A DNA stretch of 64,000 nucleotides from Actinopolymorpha singaporensis (lineage in GTDB: Bacteria > Actinomycetota > Actinomycetes > Propionibacteriales > Actinopolymorphaceae), in contig NZ_LT629732.1 in the NCBI RefSeq assembly GCF_900104745.1, positions 5,133,981-5,197,980 on the forward strand. The letters run 5' to 3'. Of this stretch, positions 28,260-35,915 are shown piece by piece. A program made the translations under genes and the position numbers. Positions within the stretch are counted from its first letter, which is position 1. Every line of letters starts with the position of its first letter. Under the pieces are notes generated by a model, which ran no database searches, was not told where the DNA came from, and was given only the letters and a program-made list of their open reading frames with translations.

Positions 28260-29090
28260 TCAGTCCCGCCGGCGGACCGCCCGCTCCCCCGCGGTCACCG
28301 CGAACGGCAGCGTGTTGCCCGCCGGCGGGGACGGGCACAGGTAGTGGTCGGCGAACGCGCACGGCGGCAGGTGCGCGCGGTTGAAGTCGAGCAGGGTACG
28401 CCCGTCCTCGTCCGGCGCCGGCAGGTGCACGAAGCGGAAGTCGTGACCGTCCCGGCCGCTGGTCCGGTCGGCGAACACCGCTTCCAGTCCGCCTCCCCTG
28501 CGGTTGCCCACCCGCAGGGTGTAGGTCTGCCCGCCGTGGTCGAACCTCACCTCACCTGACAGCGCCAGCCCGCGGTCCCGGCCGTCGGCGTTGGCCACGC
28601 GCTCGACGCGTTCGGCCGAGTCGTCGGGGTAGCCCACGAACGTCGCGGGCAGTACCCACGCCTCGTCGGGGGCGTACGCCTCGATGCCGACGAACGACGT
28701 GCGGGTGCGGGCGTGCGGGTCGTAGACCCGGACGGCGAACTGGCCCTCGCGCTCGATCAGGGCGAGCTTCCAGTCACCGTGGGAGATCGTCGACGGGTCG
28801 GGGTCGCGGTCGGAGCGGGGCCGGGCGACACCGTCCACGATCACCCCGTCCACGACCAGGCCCGCGGCGGACTCGCTGCGCACGGTCACCACGCCGGACT
28901 CCACGCTCCACACGCCGGGAACCTCCGGGACGCTGGTCGCACCGTCCACCCAGTGGGTGCCGACGAGAGCGAGCATGGCGTACGGCCCGCTGACGCCGGC
29001 CTGGCGTTGCTGGTGCCACTTCGCCCACTCGTCAGCGAACGTGGTCTCGGTCATCTCGGTCTCGGTCCCGGACTGCGCCGCGATTCCCAT
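28260..29090 (-). CDS. DUF1684 domain protein
   Basis: A 276-residue cytosolic protein of the DUF1684 family. The diagnostic C-terminal block is LDFNRAHLPPCAFADHYLCP followed by SPPAGNTLPFAV; upstream are TTFADEWAKWHQQRQ and VGIEAYAPDEAWVLPATF. The conserved Asn, Cys and Pro residues suggest an enzyme, but no activity is established for the family. The ATG at 29090 follows GTGAGGAG at about 12 nt; an ATG at 29054 is an alternative. It is convergent with the YvlD-like gene. Confidence 0.85.
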   Translation of the reverse strand: MGIAAQSGTETEMTETTFADEWAKWHQQRQAGVSGPYAMLALVGTHWVDGATSVPEVPGVWSVESGVVTVRSESAAGLVVDGVIVDGVARPRSDRDPDPSTISHGDWKLALIEREGQFAVRVYDPHARTRTSFVGIEAYAPDEAWVLPATFVGYPDDSAERVERVANADGRDRGLALSGEVRFDHGGQTYTLRVGNRRGGGLEAVFADRTSGRDGHDFRFVHLPAPDEDGRTLLDFNRAHLPPCAFADHYLCPSPPAGNTLPFAVTAGERAVRRRD

Positions 29091-29519
29091 TTCCGAGGTG
29101 GCTCCTCACTTCGTCGATGTCGTCGACACCTGGCGTCCTCCCGTACACGGCCTGGCGTGCTCCTCCGGTCGGAGACGGTCCGCGGCCCGCGATTTCGCCC
29201 GCGGGACGAAGCCGATCTCTCGACGCCGAGATAGTAGTGGCCGGAATGTCTGGAAGCGACCCATCGTCTGCCGGGTGGCCCCGGGGTCGACCCGCGCGAG
29301 CGGGGTTTCGACCCTACGTGAGAAATGGATCACGGCAACGGGCACGGCCGGATCGGCCCTGCTTCGGCTTGCGGTCCGCTCGGGGAACGCTCTCCCCTCA
29401 GCCACTCCTCGGCCACCCCTCGGCCGCTTCTCGGCGGCTCCCGCGATGACTCCCCGGCAACCCGTTCCGGGTCAGGCCGGGCGTCCCCATCCGGCCGTCC
29501 CGGACGTTCTGGGTTCGGC
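29091..29519. other. Intergenic region between DUF1684 and the SOS gene
   Basis: No protein-like frame is visible over 430 bp. On the minus strand TACTAT (29236-29231) is a possible -10 box for the DUF1684 gene with a 135-nt leader. The only other structure noted is the hairpin at 29284-29314. Confidence 0.5.
29284..29314. other. Structured hairpin with GNRA tetraloop
   Basis: GGGTCGA (29284-29290) pairs with TCGACCC (29308-29314), and inside it CCCGC (29291-29295) pairs with GCGGG (29300-29304) around a GCGA tetraloop, leaving a 3-nt GTT bulge. It may be a terminator or part of the DUF1684 leader; transcription through it is not shown. Confidence 0.45.
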
Positions 29520-29547
29520 TTGCGAGCATCCGGCGATGAACTATTCT
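29520..29547 (+). promoter_or_regulatory. Promoter of the SOS-controlled small gene
   Basis: TTGCGA (29520-29525) and TATTCT (29542-29547) are spaced by 16 nt. The LexA box begins at the base after the -10 element, so the transcription start lies inside the operator. Confidence 0.6.
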
Positions 29548-29563
29548 TCGAACATGAGTTCGA
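29548..29563 (+). promoter_or_regulatory. Perfect LexA (SOS) box
   Basis: TCGAAC-ATGA-GTTCGA is an exact copy of the actinobacterial/Gram-positive SOS consensus TCGAAC-N4-GTTCGA, fully palindromic in the arms, immediately downstream of a -10 box and 36 nt before a start codon. Placement is ideal for LexA repression. Confidence 0.85.
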
Positions 29564-29599
29564 TCCCCTGCCCAAGGTGACCGGACGGAAGGACCCCGA

Positions 29600-29962
29600 A
29601 TGACCGACCGCTTTGCCGTGCGAAAAACCCCCCAGGGGCATGGCGTGTGGGACGCGGCCGTCAATGGCTGGCACAGCAGGCAGGACCTGGACGAGGCCGC
29701 GGCCACGGAGTTGGCGAACACGATGAACGCCGGCCACGTGGCCCGGGAGGCCCACCCCGACACCGGTTCCCGGCGGGTGGTGCCGGCCAAACCGGTGCTG
29801 GTGCTCGTGGACGGGCGCTGGTGGCCCGGGCATCTCGACTGGTGGGTGCACGAGAACGACGGGTGGTACGGCCGGGCGACCCTGGACGCCAGTGGCGCGG
29901 CGAGCTGGTATCCCGCCGCGTCGCTGCGCCCGGCGCCGGCCTCGGCGGCGAGGAGCGCGTGA
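29600..29962 (+). CDS. Small hypothetical protein, predicted LexA-regulated
   Basis: A 120-residue soluble protein I cannot assign. The N-terminal half (WDAAVNGWHSRQDLDEAAATE, about 17-37 overall) looks like a short alpha/beta segment; the C-terminal half is rich in Trp and basic strands (VLVDGRWWPGHLDWWVHEND, then GWYGRATLD and ASWYPAASLRP), resembling small SH3/Tudor-like beta-barrels seen in actinobacterial proteins. No membrane segment or signal. GGAAGGA (29587-29593) precedes the ATG. The perfect LexA box upstream predicts induction by DNA damage, so a role in repair, checkpoint or nucleic-acid binding is plausible but inferred. Confidence 0.75.
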   Translation: MTDRFAVRKTPQGHGVWDAAVNGWHSRQDLDEAAATELANTMNAGHVAREAHPDTGSRRVVPAKPVLVLVDGRWWPGHLDWWVHENDGWYGRATLDASGAASWYPAASLRPAPASAARSA

Positions 29963-29968
29963 GACTCG

Positions 29969-30005
29969 GGCCGGTCGCGGGGACGTGCGGCCCCCGCGAC
30001 CGGCC
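29969..30005. terminator. Bidirectional terminator
   Basis: A 14-bp perfect stem, 29969-29982 with 29992-30005, closes a 9-nt loop between the convergent SOS gene and the IMPase gene. Confidence 0.85.
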
Positions 30006-30014
30006 GCCCGTCCA

Positions 30015-30800
30015 TCAGCCGGCGGAGTCGCCCGTCCACGCCTCCCACACCTGGTCGGCGACCCCGGGCCCGGCCACCATGATCCCGCCCGACTCCGGAA
30101 ACAGCGTTTGCTTACCGTCCTCCCCGCGGACGTCGGCTCCGGCCTGGCCGGCGACGAACACCGAGGCCAGCAGGTCGATCGGGTTGAACGCACCGATCAC
30201 ACCGCCCGCCGCCCGGCCCGCGGCGACGCTGACCAGGGAGAGCGCCGAGGAGCCCATGATCCTGGTGGTGCACATCTGACCGGCGAGCCGATCGAGCATG
30301 TCGGTCATCCCGGGCCAGGGACGGTACGCCGCCCACTCGGTGACCACCACCTCACCGGCCAGCCCGGTGGCGTCCGAGCACCGGATCGGATCGCCGTTGC
30401 ACAGCGCCGGGCCACCCCGGACAGCGCTGAACACCTCGCCGCGGAACGGATCGGCGACCACCCCGAGCACGGGCCCGTCGGCGTCGGCCAGGGCGAGGCT
30501 GAACGAACACCAGGGCAGGCCGCTGGCGTAGTTGGTGGTGCCGTCCACCGGGTCGAGATACCAGGTGGGAGCACCGTCGGCGGCAGGACGGCCGCCGTAC
30601 TCCTCACCCACCAGCGCGTACGCCGGGAAACGTTCGGCCACGACGGCGCGCACCCGGCGTTCGATCTCCCGATCGGTCTCGGTCACCAGGTCGGCAGCGT
30701 TCGCCTTCGTGGTCACCGACGTGGGCCGGGCCCGCATCCGGCCGGCTGCCCAGTCGGCGAGTTCGAGGGCGGTGGACAGCTCGTCGGCGTACGCCGTCAT
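30015..30800 (-). CDS. Inositol monophosphatase family phosphatase
   Basis: A 261-residue Mg-dependent phosphatase. Metal-binding motifs are DLVTETDRE (38-45), GEE (65-67; E66, E67) and WYLDPVDGTTNYA (80-92; D83, D86), with a later aspartate, D209, in FNPIDLLAS. Members hydrolyse myo-inositol 1-phosphate, histidinol phosphate or similar. Its ATG overlaps the stop of the GDPD gene (ATGA), so the two form an operon; glycerophosphoinositol breakdown followed by inositol-phosphate hydrolysis would be a coherent but unproven pathway. Confidence 0.9.
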   Translation of the reverse strand: MTAYADELSTALELADWAAGRMRARPTSVTTKANAADLVTETDREIERRVRAVVAERFPAYALVGEEYGGRPAADGAPTWYLDPVDGTTNYASGLPWCSFSLALADADGPVLGVVADPFRGEVFSAVRGGPALCNGDPIRCSDATGLAGEVVVTEWAAYRPWPGMTDMLDRLAGQMCTTRIMGSSALSLVSVAAGRAAGGVIGAFNPIDLLASVFVAGQAGADVRGEDGKQTLFPESGGIMVAGPGVADQVWEAWTGDSAG

Positions 30801-31576
30801 CGTCGGGCCTCCGTCTTCGGATCCGCGGGCTGACCGGCCGTGAGCTGACCGGCTGCAGACTCGCCGGCCGCCGACTGGTTCGGCGTGGGCCGGCGAACCA
30901 CTTCGACCAGGGCGGCGATCCGGTTGCTGATGATCGCGTCCACCCCCAGGTCGGAGAGCCGGGCCATCTGCTTGGGCTCGTCCACCGTCCAGGTCGACAC
31001 CAGCCGGCCCGCGGCGTGGTTGGCAGCGACCGTCTCCTCATTCAGGTGGATCCACTCCGGGTTGAAGTACTGCGGGCGCACCCTCTCCCACACGTCGTCA
31101 CCCGGCGGCGTCGAATGACCCCAGGACAGCGCGATCGCGGCACCGGGTTGTCGTTCGCGGATCTGAGCCAGCGCCTCGGTGTCCCCGGCGTAGAGGACGT
31201 GGGCGTCCAGTCCGCGCTCGCGCACCAGTGCCTGGGTGGCCAGCCCGATCGCGACGGAAGTGACGTCCAGCATGACCTGGGTGCCCAGCCGGACGATCAG
31301 GTCGAGTGCCTCCTCGGCGGTTGGCAGCGACCACGTGCCGCCGGGTGCGCGGTGGACGGCGGCAAGATCGGCGAACGAGACCGACGCAACTTGTCGCCGG
31401 TCGTCCCACAGGCGTTCCAGGGTTGGGTCGTGGAGGACGATGAGGCGGTCGTCCGCGGTGAGACGCAGGTCGATCTCCACCATGTCGGCACCCGCGGCGA
31501 CCGCCGCCTCGATGGCCGGCAGAGTGTTTTCCCGGTTGCCGTGTGGCTCGCCTCTGTGGGCGATGGCCGTGGTCAC
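30797..31576 (-). CDS. Glycerophosphodiester phosphodiesterase
   Basis: A 259-residue TIM-barrel GDPD. The catalytic set is H7-R8 in AHRGE, E16-N17-T18, E35 and D37 in VEIDLRL, and H49-D50 in IVLHD; the product side has STWTVDEPKQMARL. The enzyme releases glycerol 3-phosphate from glycerophosphodiesters. No signal peptide, so it is cytosolic. The GTG at 31576 follows GGGAGGA; upstream codons lack family similarity. A short Ala/Gly/Gln-rich tail with A-A-G-E-S/A-A-G-Q-L repeats precedes the stop. It is coupled to the IMPase gene. Confidence 0.9.
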   Translation of the reverse strand: MTTAIAHRGEPHGNRENTLPAIEAAVAAGADMVEIDLRLTADDRLIVLHDPTLERLWDDRRQVASVSFADLAAVHRAPGGTWSLPTAEEALDLIVRLGTQVMLDVTSVAIGLATQALVRERGLDAHVLYAGDTEALAQIRERQPGAAIALSWGHSTPPGDDVWERVRPQYFNPEWIHLNEETVAANHAAGRLVSTWTVDEPKQMARLSDLGVDAIISNRIAALVEVVRRPTPNQSAAGESAAGQLTAGQPADPKTEARR

Positions 31577-31699
31577 GTGTGATCCTCCCTGACAGGGCTC
31601 TGGGTCCCGACGATCCTGGCACTGCCACGCCGGCCATCGCACTCCGGCCACTGCACCCAGGGCAACGTCCTCCACGGCCGCCCCGGTCCGCGTCACCCC

Positions 31700-31727
31700 C
31701 CGGCTACTTCACTCCGGCTACTTCACC
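31700..31727 (-). repeat. 14-bp tandem duplication across the uvrB stop codon
   Basis: CCGGCTACTTCACT (31700-31713) and CCGGCTACTTCACC (31714-31727) differ at the last base. The second copy contains the uvrB TAG stop (31718-31720). Confidence 0.85.
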
Positions 31728-33826
31728 CCGGCCTCGTGCATGCCGCGCAGCTCGCGCTTGAGCTCGTGGATCTCGTCGCGCAACCTTGCGGCCAGCTCGA
31801 ACTGGAGTTGCTCGGCCGCGGTGTTCATCTGCTGGTTGAGCTCCTGGATCAGGTCGGCGAGGTCGGAGGCCGGCAGGGCCGCCAGGTCCTTCGCGTGCCG
31901 ACCGGCCTCGCCAAGGCTGGACAGCTCGGGCACCGGCGCCTTCCCGCGGCTCTGCTGACGCCCCGCGCCACCCAGGAGCTTCTGGGTGTCGGCGTCCTCG
32001 CGGGCGAGCATGTCGGTGATGTCGGCGATCCGCTTGCGCAGCGGAGTGGGGTCGATCCCCTTCTCCTTGTTGTACGCGACCTGCTTCTCCCGCCGCCGGT
32101 TGGTCTCGTCGATCGCCATCTGCATGGACGGCGTGATCGAGTCGGCGTACATGATCACCTGCCCGGAGACGTTACGTGCGGCCCGGCCGATGGTCTGGAT
32201 GAGGCTGGTGCCCGAACGCAGGAAGCCCTCCTTGTCGGCGTCCAGGATGGCCACCAGCGAAACCTCCGGCAGGTCGAGGCCCTCCCGGAGGAGGTTGATG
32301 CCCACCAGCACGTCGTACTCGCCCATCCGCAGCTCACGCAGCAACTCCACCCGGCGCAACGTGTCGACCTCGCTGTGGAGGTAACGCACCCGGATGCCCT
32401 GCTCGAGCAGGTAGTCGGTGAGGTCCTCGGCCATCTTCTTGGTCAGGGTGGTGACCAGGACCCGCTCCTGCTTCGCCTCCCGCAGCCGGATCTCGTGGAT
32501 GAGGTCGTCGATCTGGCCCTTGGTGTTCTTCACCACCACCTCGGGATCCACCAGCCCGGTCGGCCGGATGATCTGCTCGACCGTGCCGTTGGCCTTGCTC
32601 AGCTCGTAGTTGCCGGGCGTGGCGGAGAGATAGACGGTCTGCCCGATGCGCTCGAGGAACTCCTCCCAGCGCAGAGGCCGGTTGTCCATCGCCGACGGCA
32701 GCCGGAAGCCGTGCTCGACCAGCGTCCGCTTGCGGGACATGTCGCCTTCGTACATCCCGCCGATCTGGGGCACCGTCACGTGGGACTCGTCGATGACCAG
32801 CAGGAAGTCCTCGGGGAAGTAGTCGAGCAGGCAGTGCGGCGGCGATCCGGGCGCGCGTCCGTCGATGTGGCGTGAGTAGTTCTCGATGCCCGAGCAGGTG
32901 CCGATCTGGCGCATCATCTCGATGTCGTACGTGGTGCGCATGCGCAGCCGCTGCTCCTCCAGCAGCTTGCCCTGGCGCGCCAGCTCGGGCAGCCGCTCGG
33001 CGAGCTCCGCCTCGATGTCGGCGATCGCTCGCTCCATCCGCTCCGCACCGGCGACGTAGTGGGACGCCGGGAAGATGTAGAGCTCCTGGTCCTCGGTGAC
33101 GATCTCCCCGGTCACCGGGTGCAGGGTGGACAGCCGCTCGATCTCGTCGCCGAAGAACTCGATCCGGACGGCCATCTCCTCATAGACCGGGAACACCTCG
33201 AGGGTGTCGCCGCGGACCCGGAAGGTGCCGCGGGTGCCTGCGGCGTCGTTGCGGGAGTACTGCATCTCGACCAGCCGGCGAAGCACCTGGTCGCGCTCGA
33301 TCTCCTCACCGATCCGCACCCGGACCATCCGGTCGACGTACTCCTGCGGGGTGCCCAGGCCGTAGATGCTGGACACCGTGGCGACCACGATCGTGTCGCG
33401 CCGGGTCAGCAGCGAGTTGGTGGCGGAGTGCCGCAGCCGCTCGACCTCCTCGTTGATCGAGGAGTCCTTCTCGATGTAGGTGTCGGACTGCGGAACGTAG
33501 GCCTCGGGCTGGTAGTAGTCGTAGTAGGAGACGAAATACTCGACCGCGTTGTCGGGGAAGAAGTGCCGCAGCTCGTTGGCGAACTGCGCCGCGAGGGTCT
33601 TGTTGGGCTCGATCACCAGGGTGGGCCGCTGCAACTTCTCCACGGCCCAGGCGACCGTCGCGGTCTTTCCGGTGCCGGTGGCACCCAGCAACACCACGTC
33701 GCGCTCGCCCGCCTCGATCCGGCGGGCGATGTCGTCGATGGCCTCCGGCTGGTCGCCGGACGGGGCGAAGTCTGAGACCACCTTGAACGGCGCGACCTTG
33801 CGGACAATGTCAGTAACCGGACGCAT
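31718..33826 (-). CDS. uvrB: Excinuclease ABC subunit B
   Basis: A 702-residue UvrB, the damage-verifying helicase of nucleotide excision repair. Walker A is GATGTGKT (K54), the damage-probing beta-hairpin is [12 protein letters not shown] (101-112), IDESHV is the Walker B equivalent, and [10 protein letters not shown] is motif VI. A UVR coiled-coil for UvrC binding lies at the C-terminus ([20 protein letters not shown]). The ATG at 33826 fits a leaderless mRNA with TACGGT 7 nt upstream. No LexA box was recognised at its promoter. Confidence 0.96.
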   Translation of the reverse strand: MRPVTDIVRKVAPFKVVSDFAPSGDQPEAIDDIARRIEAGERDVVLLGATGTGKTATVAWAVEKLQRPTLVIEPNKTLAAQFANELRHFFPDNAVEYFVSYYDYYQPEAYVPQSDTYIEKDSSINEEVERLRHSATNSLLTRRDTIVVATVSSIYGLGTPQEYVDRMVRVRIGEEIERDQVLRRLVEMQYSRNDAAGTRGTFRVRGDTLEVFPVYEEMAVRIEFFGDEIERLSTLHPVTGEIVTEDQELYIFPASHYVAGAERMERAIADIEAELAERLPELARQGKLLEEQRLRMRTTYDIEMMRQIGTCSGIENYSRHIDGRAPGSPPHCLLDYFPEDFLLVIDESHVTVPQIGGMYEGDMSRKRTLVEHGFRLPSAMDNRPLRWEEFLERIGQTVYLSATPGNYELSKANGTVEQIIRPTGLVDPEVVVKNTKGQIDDLIHEIRLREAKQERVLVTTLTKKMAEDLTDYLLEQGIRVRYLHSEVDTLRRVELLRELRMGEYDVLVGINLLREGLDLPEVSLVAILDADKEGFLRSGTSLIQTIGRAARNVSGQVIMYADSITPSMQMAIDETNRRREKQVAYNKEKGIDPTPLRKRIADITDMLAREDADTQKLLGGAGRQQSRGKAPVPELSSLGEAGRHAKDLAALPASDLADLIQELNQQMNTAAEQLQFELAARLRDEIHELKRELRGMHEAGVK

Positions 33827-33833
33827 GATGCCC

Positions 33834-33839
33834 ACCGTA
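33834..33839 (-). promoter_or_regulatory. -10 box of a leaderless uvrB transcript
   Basis: TACGGT on the minus strand ends 7 nt before the ATG; no Shine-Dalgarno is present. Confidence 0.45.
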
Positions 33840-33880
33840 CGCCCGACCACCGACAGGCCCTCCCGCGCCGACCGCGAAAC

Positions 33881-33907
33881 GGGCGCACCGGGCGCACCGG
33901 GCGCACC
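33881..33907. repeat. Three 9-bp tandem repeats upstream of uvrB
   Basis: GGGCGCACC is repeated three times without interruption between coaE and uvrB, in the region upstream of the uvrB -10 box. Confidence 0.85.
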
Positions 33908-33933
33908 GGGCCGGATCGTCCCGGATCGAACCG

Positions 33934-34575
33934 TCAGGCCAGGTCCCGCCCCCGCCGCTCGCCCTCGTCGCCGGACGCGGCCGACCTCAGCCGCCGCCAC
34001 AGCTCCTCCACCCGGACGTCGAGGTCGGTCAGCGACCCGGAGTTGTCCACGACCACGGTGGCGGCGGCCCGGCGCTCGTCCCTGGACGCCTGGGCGGCGG
34101 CCCGCGCCCGAGCGTCGTCCACCCCGATCCCCCGCGCGCTGGTGAGCCGGTCGATCTGCAGCTCCTCGGGGACGTCGACCACGATCACCTCGTCGAACCC
34201 GCCCTGTTGCCCGGTCTCCACCAGGAGCGGAATGTCGTGGACGACCACCGCGTCCGGGTTCGCGGCGACGGCGGCGCGTTCGAGTTCGGCGGCCCGGGCG
34301 CGTACCCGCGGGTGGATGATCTCCTCCAGTCGCCGACGGGATTCGGCGTGGGCGAACACCCGGCGCCCCAGCGCCGGGCGGTCGAGTGCGCCGTCAGGGC
34401 CGAGCACCTCCTCGCCGAAAGCCCCGACCACGGCGGCCAGCCCGTCGGTGCCCGGCGCCACCACCTCTCGCGCCAGCCGGTCGGCGTCGATCACGACGGC
34501 CCCGCGGGCGGCGAGCCGCCGCGCGACCTCACTCTTGCCCGACCCGATTCCGCCCGTCAGTCCCACCCGAAGCAC
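33934..34575 (-). CDS. coaE: Dephospho-CoA kinase
   Basis: A 213-residue P-loop kinase that performs the last step of coenzyme A synthesis. Walker A is GGIGSGKS (8-15), followed by [13 protein letters not shown] and later [12 protein letters not shown] and [13 protein letters not shown], all CoaE motifs. Some actinobacterial CoaE proteins carry an extra C-terminal UPF0157 domain; this one does not. The GTG at 34575 follows TATCGT by 8 nt and looks leaderless. It lies between rpsA and uvrB as in other actinobacteria. Confidence 0.95.
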   Translation of the reverse strand: MLRVGLTGGIGSGKSEVARRLAARGAVVIDADRLAREVVAPGTDGLAAVVGAFGEEVLGPDGALDRPALGRRVFAHAESRRRLEEIIHPRVRARAAELERAAVAANPDAVVVHDIPLLVETGQQGGFDEVIVVDVPEELQIDRLTSARGIGVDDARARAAAQASRDERRAAATVVVDNSGSLTDLDVRVEELWRRLRSAASGDEGERRGRDLA

Positions 34576-34583
34576 AGTCGAGG

Positions 34584-34589
34584 ACGATA
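34584..34589 (-). promoter_or_regulatory. -10 box of a leaderless coaE transcript
   Basis: TATCGT on the minus strand ends 8 nt before the GTG at 34575. Confidence 0.45.
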
Positions 34590-34602
34590 GCCGAGAGGCG
34601 GC

Positions 34603-35172
34603 TCAGCCGTGCGCGACGACCTGTGACATCGCCCGGCGGGCGCGGTCCAGGCTGGTGGCCAGCGGCTCGTCGAACCGGTCGGGGTTGAACGGAGCCCGGG
34701 TGGAGACGTACAGCCCGCCGTTCACCTGCTCCACGTGGGCACCCTGGTATGCCTGGGCGATGCCGGCGTGCAACCGGGTCAGGTCGAACCACGCGTCCAG
34801 GAACAGGTCCGGCTCCGGAGTGACCAGGAGGTCCTTCGGCGAGAGAAAGGGCGCCTCCAGCACGACCGACGCGTACAGCGGCCGGAGAGTGACCGCCAGC
34901 GCGACCAGAAGCTCCCGCAGCCGGTCGCCCAGGACGAACGCCGCCTTCTCGTCGGTGTAGGGGCGCTCCAGCACCGACCCGTCCACGACGACCTCGATCG
35001 GGTCGGCGTCGAGCAGCGCCAGGGAGGTCATCGGCGAGCAGCGCCGAACGACCGGATCGCGCAGCCCGTCCAGCCGTGTCACGACCTGGCGGACCTCGGT
35101 CACGAGCGTGTCGTCCCGCCGCCCCGGGACGAACAGGCCCACGCCCGCCGGTTGCCATCCGAGCTCGTGCAC
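34603..35172 (-). CDS. Hypothetical protein
   Basis: About 189 residues, soluble, not assignable by motif. Notable stretches are FVPGRRDDTLVTEVRQVVTR near the start, DPIEVVVDGSVLERPYTDEK in the middle and LDAWFDLTRLHAGIAQAYQG toward the end. Codon usage is normal and the frame is uninterrupted, so it is a real gene. The GTG at 35172 is preferred; AACACT ends 6 nt before it, suggesting a leaderless mRNA. It precedes coaE in the same direction but with its own likely promoter in between. Confidence 0.7.
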   Translation of the reverse strand: MHELGWQPAGVGLFVPGRRDDTLVTEVRQVVTRLDGLRDPVVRRCSPMTSLALLDADPIEVVVDGSVLERPYTDEKAAFVLGDRLRELLVALAVTLRPLYASVVLEAPFLSPKDLLVTPEPDLFLDAWFDLTRLHAGIAQAYQGAHVEQVNGGLYVSTRAPFNPDRFDEPLATSLDRARRAMSQVVAHG

Positions 35173-35404
35173 CCTTCCAGTGTTGCCGACGGAAGGAGAT
35201 CGGGACAGTGCACGACCAAACCCCGGCGGTGGGCGGGTGGGAGCCTCCACGCGGGGGCTCAGGCGGGCGCAGGCGCCAGGATTTTCGCATCACCGCGGCC
35301 CGTCATGTCCGGGCTGTCCGGGTCGTCAACGGGTCGCGAAGGCCCGGCTCGTACAGTCTCGCGGTGGTCGGTCGTAGTCGGGGTGATTGCCGGTGATTTC
35401 CCTG

Positions 35405-35434
35405 ATGACCGACCGGCATCTGATGCCCTATAAC
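35405..35434 (+). promoter_or_regulatory. Promoter for the small membrane protein
   Basis: ATGACC (35405-35410) and TATAAC (35429-35434) are spaced by 18 nt, and the ATG at 35441 lies 6 nt further, suggesting a leaderless transcript. Confidence 0.5.
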
Positions 35435-35440
35435 CATGCC

Positions 35441-35788
35441 ATGTCCGAACCACGCCTACCTCGTGACGACGCCGAGGCCGCCCTGCACGCCCGCAAGGAG
35501 CTCGGTGGCGACTTCGAGCCGGCCGTCGTCGACTCCTTCGTCGAACGCATCGACGCTGCCATCGAGGCCCGGGTGGCGCAGGAGGTCAAGCGGGCAACGG
35601 CGTCCGCGCCGGCGCCGCGCAAGGACGACGGCCACGCGCTGGCGCTGGCCATCGTCTCCCTGGGAGTGGCGATCCCGCTGTCGGGGCTCGCCGCTCACGA
35701 GGCCGGGCCCCGCGGCCTGCTCCTGGCCTGGATCGGGATCGTCCTGGTCAATCTCACGTTCGCCCTCGGCCGCCTGCGCCGCGGCTAG
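35441..35788 (+). CDS. Small membrane protein of unknown function
   Basis: 115 residues. A charged cytoplasmic part (DDAEAALHARKELGGDFEPA, VVDSFVERIDAAIEARV) precedes two membrane helices, LALAIVSLGVAIPLSGLAA and LLLAWIGIVLVNLTFALG, and a short basic end. Similar proteins occur widely in actinobacteria but have no known function. A very strong bidirectional terminator separates it from rpsA. Confidence 0.78.
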   Translation: MSEPRLPRDDAEAALHARKELGGDFEPAVVDSFVERIDAAIEARVAQEVKRATASAPAPRKDDGHALALAIVSLGVAIPLSGLAAHEAGPRGLLLAWIGIVLVNLTFALGRLRRG

Positions 35789-35844
35789 GAGACCCCAGGG
35801 CCTTGCGGGGCGGACTTGGCACCGCTGGCAAGCCCTCTCACGAG

Positions 35845-35886
35845 AAACGGCAACGGCCCCGCCGGATGGCGGGGCCGTTGCCGTTT
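35845..35886. terminator. Strong bidirectional terminator of rpsA
   Basis: A perfect 19-bp stem (35845-35863 with 35868-35886) with a GGAT loop, flanked by AAA and TTT on either side, serves convergent rpsA and the small membrane protein gene. Confidence 0.93.
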
Positions 35887-35915
35887 GCTGTCGCGTCGGG
35901 ACGCGTGAGCCTGGC

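Noticed and set aside
33827-33933. LexA box at the uvrB promoter
   Set aside because: A single half-site-like TCGAAC occurs near 33925 but there is no matching GTTCGA arm at the required spacing.
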